NCBI GenBank assembly: GCA_903920405.1
Contig: CAIXMC010000290.1
Location: 1-10,227, forward strand
From: an uncultured beta proteobacterium
Lineage (GTDB): Bacteria; Pseudomonadota; Gammaproteobacteria; Burkholderiales; Burkholderiaceae_C
Reading direction: 5' to 3'
DNA length: 10,227 bases
The position numbers were made by a program, and so were the translations under genes. Shown piece by piece: positions 5,432 to 10,227 of the stretch (within the stretch, counting starts at the first letter, position 1; each line of letters opens with the position of its first letter). The notes below the pieces were generated by a model that was given only the letters and a program-made list of their open reading frames with translations, was not told where the DNA came from and did not search any database.

Positions 5432-7084
5432 TTATGCAACAGGCGGTGCCACATCATCAATTTGCAAGGGGTTGAGACATTGTTCGGCATAGTCGCGATA
5501 GACATTTTGCTGATAAAAAATATCAAACAAATCGGGGTCAATGTGGCCTTGATTTTTCAGATCGATCATGATGCGTATGGCTTGTGACAGCTTCATTCCT
5601 GGCTTGTAAGGTCGGTCGGACGCTGTCAGCGCTTCAAAAATATCAGCAATGCCCAATATGCGCGCCTGAATCGACATTTGGTCGCGTGTCAAACCCTTGG
5701 GGTAACCTTTGCCGTCCATTCGCTCATGATGCCCACCTGCGAATTCAGGCACATGTTGCAAGTGCTTGGGCCAAGGGAGCTTTTCCAGCATTTTGATGGT
5801 GGCCACAATGTGGTAATTGATGATGTCTCGCTCAGCAGCGGTCAGTGTGCCTTTGCGAATGCAAAGGTTCTCCATTTCGTTGGCAGATAAAAAATGGGTT
5901 TGCAGACCCTCTGCATTGCGCCAGGTTTGTTTGCTACCAATATCTCGAACGCGTGCCAAGTCACAGTCGCTCATGACTTCGCCTCCCAGATTGGCCTTGC
6001 GCAAAAAGTCACGATCGTCCTTCATCCTGGCCTGGCTTGCGCGCAGACGAGCAGTGATGGCACTTTCGGTATCAAAGTGTTGGCAGGGACGCAAAGCCAA
6101 CTGCTCGCGCAGGGCGGCTATTTCGGCATCGCGTTGGATCACTTCAAATCGGGTGTCAATCAGTGTAATGCGGTCAAACAAGGTTTGTAGTTTCGTCGCT
6201 TTATCAACCACATGTACCGGCGTGGTGATTTTTCCGCAGTCATGCAGCAAGGCTGCAATTTTGAGTTCGTAACGATCGAGGTCAGTCATCACAAAGTCAG
6301 CCATTGGACCCTGTTGGTTCCGTGCGACTGCATCGGCGAGCATCATGGTGATGGTGGGTACCCGTTGGCAATGACCACCGGTGTAAGGCGATTTTTCATC
6401 AATGGCCAAGTTGATTAAACCGATGAACGCTTCAAACAGGTATTCAAGCTGCGTCATCAATTTTCGGTTACAGAGGGCAATGGCTGCTTGCGATGCCAAA
6501 GACTCAACCAATTGCTGGTCTGCTGTTGAAAAAGCGACCACATCGTTACTGTTGATGTTTTTGGTGTTTTTGGCGTTGATCAACTGCAATACGCCAATCA
6601 CGTCGCCATCATGATTGCACATGGGCACTGTCAAAAACGACTGGGAGCGGTACCCTGTGGTTTGATCAAACTGGCGTGTCCCGGAAAAATCAAAACAGGG
6701 GTTGCTGTAAGCGTCTTCAATGTTGACGGTGACACGGTGGATGGCACAGTAGGCAGCCACCAAAGAATCGTTAGGGGATCCATCAGGATGGCGCAGCGAC
6801 AAGTCAGGAAAATGGATGGTATCGGTGGCACTGCCCCCCATGGCGATGTGGAGTGAGTCGGTTCTCAAAATCTCAAAGCGCAGGGTTTGACCGTCTTCCA
6901 GCATACGATAGACCGTGCCACCGTCTGCGCGCGTGATGGTTTTTGCAGCCAGCAAAATTTGCTCAAGAAGATGGGTGATGTTGCGTTCACTAGACAAGGA
7001 AGCACCAATGGCATTTAACTGTTCGAGTCGTTGCAAAAGTTCTTCGATGGTCGAGGCATCAGTTGTCAATTTGGATTCATGCAT
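5432..7084 (-). CDS. GAF-HD-GYP domain phosphohydrolase (probable c-di-GMP phosphodiesterase)
   Basis: The 550-aa soluble protein has an N-terminal coiled segment (10-35), a GAF sensor domain (about 35-207), and an HD-GYP domain (about 215-540). HD-GYP enzymes hydrolyse cyclic di-GMP using a metal centre. The ligand and signature residues are intact: H238, H281-D282, K285, H425, HH 452-453, and GYP 460-462 within GGHHERMDGKGYPKGL, followed by DIFEALTASDRPYK. A charged, helical insertion of about 120 residues (about 295-418) separates HDCGK from the NYHIV motif. The GAF C-terminal part (LQLINAKN...VAFSTADQQLVE) resembles that of cyclic-nucleotide-binding GAF domains, with N170 and F185-x3-D189. 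It starts 5 nt after the cyclase stop and has a weak Shine-Dalgarno. It is co-transcribed with the cyclase, suggesting cAMP to c-di-GMP signalling. The domain call is firm; the ligand is inferred. Confidence 0.95.
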   Translation of the reverse strand: MHESKLTTDASTIEELLQRLEQLNAIGASLSSERNITHLLEQILLAAKTITRADGGTVYRMLEDGQTLRFEILRTDSLHIAMGGSATDTIHFPDLSLRHPDGSPNDSLVAAYCAIHRVTVNIEDAYSNPCFDFSGTRQFDQTTGYRSQSFLTVPMCNHDGDVIGVLQLINAKNTKNINSNDVVAFSTADQQLVESLASQAAIALCNRKLMTQLEYLFEAFIGLINLAIDEKSPYTGGHCQRVPTITMMLADAVARNQQGPMADFVMTDLDRYELKIAALLHDCGKITTPVHVVDKATKLQTLFDRITLIDTRFEVIQRDAEIAALREQLALRPCQHFDTESAITARLRASQARMKDDRDFLRKANLGGEVMSDCDLARVRDIGSKQTWRNAEGLQTHFLSANEMENLCIRKGTLTAAERDIINYHIVATIKMLEKLPWPKHLQHVPEFAGGHHERMDGKGYPKGLTRDQMSIQARILGIADIFEALTASDRPYKPGMKLSQAIRIMIDLKNQGHIDPDLFDIFYQQNVYRDYAEQCLNPLQIDDVAPPVA

Positions 7085-7089
7085 AGGTG

Positions 7090-9324
7090 CTATTTGTGCT
7101 CAAAAGTAAACGTGCCATCCCAATTGGCTGGGGGAGGGTTTTTGTCAAAGTGCTCACTGCGTTCAATGTAGAGCGCATAGAGCTTGCGTTGTGGATAACG
7201 ACGCTGTAACTCAAGAAACCCAATCGTTGCCTGTGACCAATTTTGCAAACGGTACAAGCGTAAAGCCTGTTTGTAAAGTTTCAGTTCCTGCTGATCTTGA
7301 GCGTTTAACTGATCCGTCGGTCCAATGGGTTCATAAATTTTGACAGGGACATCCTTGCCTTTGACGCGCACCCAGTCCAGTTCACGGTATGCAAAGTCTT
7401 TCACCGCGTCTCGTGTAAATTCACTCACAATGATTTGAACACCATACTGTTTGGTCAAGCTCTCCAGGCGTGAACCCAGGTTCACGGCATCCCCCATCAC
7501 AGTGTAAGCCAGACGAAATTCCGATCCCATGTTGCCAACAACCATGTCGCCAGTGTTGATGCCCACACCAATGTGGATGGGCGGCCACCCCCTGGATTTG
7601 AAGTGACCTTGCAAAGACTCAAGCTTTGCCACCATTTCCAAAGCAGCCAGCAAGGCATGACGTGCGTGCTGCTCATCGGTCACGGGGGCACCCCAAAACG
7701 CCATGATGGCATCGCCCATGTATTTGTCGATGGTCCCCCTGTTGTGGTGAATGATGTGGGTCATGGGGGTTAAAAATTCGTTCATCAATTGGGTGAGTTG
7801 TTGAGGGTCAAGGCCTTCCGAGATGGTGGTGAAGCCGCGCACATCTGAAAACAATACCGTCATGCGTCTGCTGCTGCCCTCCAGGCTGTAGGCCTTTGGG
7901 TTTTTAGCCATTTCATCTACCAACTCTGGCGGGACATATTGTCCAAACAACTGCGCCAACATGCGTTTGCCACGTGAATCGATAAAATAACCGTAAGACA
8001 TGTTGAACACAAAAAGAAAGCCGACCAAAATAAGGCCGGATGCCAAAGGCAAGATGAAGTTAAGCATTTGCCAGGCATACACATTGATCACCAACATCGC
8101 CGCGAGCGTACCCAGTGTCGTCAAGGTGGCCATCAAGGGGCTTAGCATGGGCAGAGCGACGGCTAGGGCGATACCAACGACGATCAACAACGTAAATTCC
8201 ACACCAAGGACGAGGGGGGGGCGATGTTTGATATAGCCATCCAGAATACCGGCAATCATATTGGCGTGCAGTTCAACGCCCGCATAAGTGTCTTGCATGG
8301 GCACGTTACGCAGGTCCAACAGACCGGGTGCCGTAGTGCCTACAAGAACAATCGCCCCACGCAGTACGTCCGGGGAAACTTTGGACTCCAATACATCGCT
8401 CGCCGAGACATAGACAAAGCTGCCCTGCCTGCCACGAAAAGGCACCAAAGCGGCCACGTTGACATCTATCGGAATGCGCCGTTGCCCCAGTTTAAGGAAC
8501 TCAAGCGCCACTGACGTGGATGTGCCGCCCTCGTAAACCAGTTCCAGACGGGGTTCGTGGGTGACCAATCTGGCCATGGCCAGACTCAGTGTTTCGTACA
8601 ACTGTCCATCAAACATTTGCAGCAGCGACATGCGCCTGAAAACACCATCGGGGTCAACCAAAGGCGTTGCATTGAAAAAACCCCCCGACGCTGCCGCGTT
8701 CTGCAAGAGGGGCAGGTTGGCCGAAAAGCCGGAAGCGATGACAGCACCGACATTGCCAGGCACAAAGCTGCCTTTTTTTAAGACCGGTGGCGGCAACATG
8801 CCCGTTTGAGCGTTGGTTTGGGCATCATGGCGAAAGTAATAACCTAAAACAACACGGCGGTTTTTAAGACTGTCAGCAAAAATCTGGTCATACATCAGCG
8901 TGGGTCGAATGCGTTGCAAAGCCTGCTCAAAATTGGGGTTATCCTTGAGATCAGTGCGCTGTAATTTTTCAAGCTGTAACAGGCCAGAGCTTTCATCTTT
9001 TTCAGCAAACACAATATCAAAGCCCATCACGTCAATTTTGTAGTGATCAAACAAAATATCGATCATCTTTGCGATTTTTGGACGCTGCCACGGCCAGTGG
9101 CCTTGCTGCTTTAAACTGGCTTCATCGATATCTACAATCACAATGCGGGGATCAACCGTGTCTGGCATGGTTGATTTCAATCGCATGTCGTAAGCATAGT
9201 TTTCCAGCCGTTGGATAAAGTCAATAGGCCAGATACTCGTGATGTGAAGGAGGATCACAGGCACAATGATCAGACTCAGCCCAATGCGCCACGCTTGTTG
9301 CTTGAAGAAGTGAGATTTATTCAT
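7090..9324 (-). CDS. CHASE2-domain class III adenylate cyclase
   Basis: This 744-aa membrane sensor should make cAMP from ATP. An N-terminal helix (about 12-31) leads to an extracytoplasmic CHASE2 sensor (about 33-365, with IVIVDIDEASLKQQG, WPW and FDIVFAEKD). Three membrane helices follow (about 371-391, 395-416, 420-441), then the cytoplasmic lead-in LAQLFGQYVPPELVDEM and the catalytic domain (484-665). Metal-binding aspartates are D494 (FSDVRGFT) and D538 (KYMGDAIMAFWG). K534 and T608 fit adenine specificity (class IIIb). N615 and R619 in NLGSR are the transition-state residues. All are intact, so activity is expected. The tail (about 675-744) has the LYKQALRLYRLQNW...PPPANWDG pattern seen after many such cyclases. 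The ATG at 9324 lacks a clear Shine-Dalgarno. A good promoter lies at 9390-9418. The HD-GYP gene follows after 5 nt. The ligand sensed is unknown. Confidence 0.95.
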   Translation of the reverse strand: MNKSHFFKQQAWRIGLSLIIVPVILLHITSIWPIDFIQRLENYAYDMRLKSTMPDTVDPRIVIVDIDEASLKQQGHWPWQRPKIAKMIDILFDHYKIDVMGFDIVFAEKDESSGLLQLEKLQRTDLKDNPNFEQALQRIRPTLMYDQIFADSLKNRRVVLGYYFRHDAQTNAQTGMLPPPVLKKGSFVPGNVGAVIASGFSANLPLLQNAAASGGFFNATPLVDPDGVFRRMSLLQMFDGQLYETLSLAMARLVTHEPRLELVYEGGTSTSVALEFLKLGQRRIPIDVNVAALVPFRGRQGSFVYVSASDVLESKVSPDVLRGAIVLVGTTAPGLLDLRNVPMQDTYAGVELHANMIAGILDGYIKHRPPLVLGVEFTLLIVVGIALAVALPMLSPLMATLTTLGTLAAMLVINVYAWQMLNFILPLASGLILVGFLFVFNMSYGYFIDSRGKRMLAQLFGQYVPPELVDEMAKNPKAYSLEGSSRRMTVLFSDVRGFTTISEGLDPQQLTQLMNEFLTPMTHIIHHNRGTIDKYMGDAIMAFWGAPVTDEQHARHALLAALEMVAKLESLQGHFKSRGWPPIHIGVGINTGDMVVGNMGSEFRLAYTVMGDAVNLGSRLESLTKQYGVQIIVSEFTRDAVKDFAYRELDWVRVKGKDVPVKIYEPIGPTDQLNAQDQQELKLYKQALRLYRLQNWSQATIGFLELQRRYPQRKLYALYIERSEHFDKNPPPANWDGTFTFEHK

Positions 9325-9353
9325 TTAGGATAGGGTCAACAATAAATTCCGCT

Positions 9354-9368
9354 TTTCCTGATCCGCAC
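9354..9368 (-). repeat. Dispersed repeat B, inverted copy
   Basis: On the minus strand this reads GGTGCGGATCAGGAA, identical to 2369-2383. It lies in the cyclase 5' leader. Together with the direct copy at 9492 it brackets the long inverted repeat 9402-9479 in inverted orientation. Confidence 0.5.
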
Positions 9369-9389
9369 CAGGCACAGTTACCAAAAATG

Positions 9390-9418
9390 ATGAAATCAAG
9401 AATGGCATTTTGTGTCAA
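9390..9418 (-). promoter_or_regulatory. Sigma70-type promoter for the cyclase/HD-GYP operon
   Basis: On the minus strand a perfect TTGACA (9413-9418), a 17-nt spacer and TTTCAT (9390-9395, 4/6) lie upstream of the cyclase ATG, predicting a leader of about 60 nt. The -35 box lies inside the left arm of the inverted repeat 9402-9479, so the repeat appears to provide half of the promoter. Confidence 0.55.
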
Positions 9419-9479
9419 GCGACATCTTGCCGCTTTTGGTGTGTCAAGCGCCAAGATGGCGCTTGACACAAAATGCCAT
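9402..9479. repeat. Long imperfect inverted repeat with nested palindrome
   Basis: Arms 9402-9435 and 9446-9479 (34 nt each) are reverse complements at 32 positions around a 10-nt loop. The right half also folds alone: GTGTCAAGCGCCA (9441-9453), AGA, TGGCGCTTGACAC (9457-9469), a perfect 13-bp stem. Each arm carries TTGACA pointing outward. The plan, paired palindromes inside a longer one, parallels the element at 2301-2354 although the sequence differs. No flanking target duplication was seen. Confidence 0.75.
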
Positions 9480-9491
9480 GGGGCATTCCGC

Positions 9492-9509
9492 GCGGATCAA
9501 GAAGTCTGA
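9492..9509 (+). repeat. Dispersed repeat B, direct copy 2
   Basis: GCGGATCAAGAAGTCTGA matches 2371-2388 with one mismatch. It begins 12 nt to the right of an inverted-repeat element, much as copy 1 lies 14 nt to the right of the REP-like hairpin. Confidence 0.55.
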
Positions 9510-9542
9510 AGTTATTTTTGTAGCGACAAGCGGCTGGATTGT

Positions 9543-9577
9543 GAAAAAGATTGTCACTCGCAAAGCATGTGACAATC
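9543..9577 (-). terminator. Intrinsic terminator, minus strand
   Basis: Read on the minus strand, GATTGTCAC-ATGCTTTGCGA-GTGACAATC forms a perfect 9-bp stem followed by TTTTTC. It would stop transcription coming leftward from the IS110 side before the cyclase promoter, insulating the cyclase operon. Confidence 0.55.
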
Positions 9578-9621
9578 GCAAACTTCCCTGTCAAAAAACT
9601 TGGAATTGGCCATAAATTCAT

Positions 9622-9704
9622 TAGACTTTATTGGAAACCTATTCTTTTATTTTCCTAACTTGTTGATTTTTCAGAAATCGAAGGAAGGTTTCCAATAAAG
9701 TCTA
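9622..9704. mobile_element. 83-bp MITE-like element with 19-bp perfect terminal inverted repeats
   Basis: TAGACTTTATTGGAAACCT (9622-9640) is perfectly repeated in inverse at 9686-9704, with a 45-nt AT-rich centre and no coding capacity. Both ends carry TA, so a 17-bp repeat beginning GACTTTATTGG flanked by a TA target duplication is possible. This would suit an IS5/IS427-type or IS630-type transposase acting in trans. That family link is inference. No related transposase is in the window. Confidence 0.5.
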
Positions 9705-9727
9705 TTGATTTAAAGGGATTAAGACTA

Positions 9728-9753
9728 TAAGTCAGAATAATAAGTCAGAATAA
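9728..9753 (+). repeat. Tandem 13-bp direct repeat, two copies
   Basis: TAAGTCAGAATAA occurs twice head to tail (9728-9740, 9741-9753) inside an AT-rich stretch (about 9705-9860). Two copies only and no spacer, so not a CRISPR array. It may be slippage, or a pair of protein-binding sites. Confidence 0.6.
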
Positions 9754-9873
9754 TAAAATTATTTAGCATTGAATGCAAAATTAAATTTATCATAAAACAT
9801 ATAAATCATATATTCATGAGAAAGTTTATAAAAGTAGAAATATGCTTACAGTAACTCAGGTAAATGCTGACGA

Positions 9874-10026
9874 ATGGTGGTGAGAATTTCACACGATAAA
9901 GTTCAACTCTTGGGTAAAAGCGCCATGCACCCGAGTGATGACTGCAAAATTCAGGATGATGCAATGTTAGTCGCAAAGCGTATCGATGGGGACAGGGTTG
10001 CTCTCACCGGGTGCGTTTCAAAGTGA
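9874..10026 (+). CDS. Doubtful 50-aa ORF
   Basis: An ATG-initiated frame of 50 codons encodes MVVRISHDKVQLLGKSAM followed by a charged, protein-like stretch (HPSDDCKIQDDAMLVAKR) and ends DRVALTGCVSK. No family is recognised. There is an AGG about 13 nt upstream, too far for a good Shine-Dalgarno. Its last 19 nt fall in repeat A. It could be a real small gene, a decayed fragment, or chance. It also lies where the non-coding flank of the IS110 element may be. Confidence 0.22.
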   Translation: MVVRISHDKVQLLGKSAMHPSDDCKIQDDAMLVAKRIDGDRVALTGCVSK

Positions 10027-10031
10027 TGTGG
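10008..10031 (+). repeat. Dispersed repeat A, copy 2
   Basis: It contains GGGTGCGTTTCAAAGTG and matches 2263-2286 with one mismatch over 24 nt. A second GGGTGCG occurs 18 nt further on (10040-10046), hinting at a degenerate tandem. Confidence 0.6.
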
Positions 10032-10141
10032 CTTTGCTTGGGTGCGACATCCAAATCCCCCTAACCCCCAATGGCACTACCTTAAGAATTAGTTCTATAA
10101 AAACAATAGGTTAGCAAAACGTGTAGATACTGTTATGAATG

Positions 10142-10227
10142 TCAAGCCCCATGCAACGCCGGATCAAACTTTTTTCCAGATTTCAAGACACCAAAAGCCA
10201 CATGAATGAGTTTTCGCATCATGGCAC
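10142..10227 (-). CDS. IS110-family transposase, C-terminal end (cut by window)
   Basis: Only the last 27 residues are present: AMMRKLIHVAFGVLKSG, then KKFDPALHGA and a TGA stop at 10142-10144. The pattern xMRKLxHxAxGVLKSGKxFDP is the characteristic C-terminus of IS110/IS1111 transposases (DEDD catalytic domain plus serine-containing C-terminal domain, outside the window). These recombinases are guided by a structured RNA encoded in a non-coding end of the element. In the IS1111 group that RNA lies downstream of the transposase, which here would be leftward into 10141 and below. Whether the element is complete cannot be judged. Confidence 0.85.
   Translation of the reverse strand, partial: AMMRKLIHVAFGVLKSGKKFDPALHGA

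Larger units (their letters stand above)
9325..10141. other. 817-nt gene-poor region rich in repeats and palindromes
   Basis: No convincing protein gene was seen between the cyclase start and the IS110 transposase stop. From left to right it holds repeat B inverted (9354-9368), the cyclase promoter (9390-9418), a long imperfect inverted repeat (9402-9479), repeat B direct (9492-9509), an intrinsic terminator (9543-9577), a MITE-like element (9622-9704), an AT-rich stretch (about 9705-9860) with a tandem 13-mer, a doubtful 50-aa ORF (9874-10026), repeat A (10008-10031) and the transposase flank (10032-10141). The reading frames at 9412-9621 on both strands lie across the inverted repeat and show no protein-like content. 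Confidence 0.7.

Noticed and set aside
4967..9475. The 11-mer GACACAAAATG at about 4967 (minus strand) and twice within the inverted repeat at 9402-9479
   Set aside because: Matches of this length are expected by chance in 10 kb, and two of the three belong to the same palindrome.
9412..9621. Overlapping 67-68 aa reading frames on both strands
   Set aside because: They run across the long inverted repeat, lack ribosome sites and have no recognisable protein pattern; they are by-products of the palindrome.
9728..9753. CRISPR-like repeat
   Set aside because: Only two 13-bp units directly abutting, with no spacers and no cas genes.
10046..10080. G-quadruplex on the minus strand (GGGGGTTAGGGGGATTTGG)
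   Set aside because: Only two long G runs plus short GG pairs are present, not four tracts of three or more.

Overview
The window looks like a chromosome segment of a betaproteobacterium, probably Burkholderiales or a near relative. The clues are protein similarity recalled from memory, the tsaB-rimI-(family 4 uracil-DNA glycosylase) gene order, and a base composition near half G+C. No search was run, so the taxonomy is inference.

Layout. (1) Bases 1-294 hold a decayed transposase-like fragment whose recognisable pieces lie in three different frames. (2) Bases 419-2258 (+) hold htpX, a membrane zinc protease, followed 1 nt later by a cation-diffusion-facilitator (CDF) zinc/divalent metal exporter. 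A terminator-like hairpin with a T run sits just before htpX. (3) Bases 2259-2390 lie between convergent genes and consist almost wholly of repeats: a copy of dispersed repeat A, a nested REP-like perfect hairpin, and a copy of dispersed repeat B that runs into the 3' end of the next gene. (4) Bases 2376-4503 (-) form a tight operon, tsaB -> rimI -> udg-like. It comprises part of the t6A37 tRNA modification machinery, a ribosomal-protein/N-terminal acetyltransferase, and a family 4 uracil-DNA glycosylase relative whose active-site motifs are eroded. (5) Bases 4621-4914 (-) encode a small coiled-coil, tail-anchored protein of DUF1640 (CCDC90/MCUR1-like) type. (6) Bases 4971-5381 (+) hold an open reading frame that reads as HicA toxin core fused in frame to the C-terminal half of HicB antitoxin, best explained as a deletion fossil of a hicAB toxin-antitoxin locus. 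(7) Bases 5432-9324 (-) form a two-gene signalling operon: a CHASE2 class III adenylate cyclase followed 5 nt later by a GAF-HD-GYP phosphodiesterase. This unit could couple cAMP synthesis to c-di-GMP breakdown. (8) Bases 9325-10141 contain no convincing gene. They hold a long imperfect inverted repeat carrying an outward -35 box for the cyclase promoter, further copies of repeats A and B, an intrinsic terminator, an 83-bp MITE-like element with 19-bp perfect terminal inverted repeats, an AT-rich stretch with a tandem 13-mer, and a possible 50-aa ORF. (9) At the right edge (10142-10227, -) is the C-terminus of an IS110-family transposase cut by the window.

The conserved housekeeping and signalling genes are ordinary. 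The unusual material is the hicA-hicB fusion remnant, the eroded uracil-DNA glycosylase, the mosaic of nested-palindrome elements and dispersed short repeats in the intergenic DNA, the htpX leader hairpin, and the non-coding flank of the IS110 transposase, where a guide (bridge/seek) RNA might lie. I found no complete undescribed system. The hicAB fusion and the repeat mosaic are the strongest candidates for follow-up.
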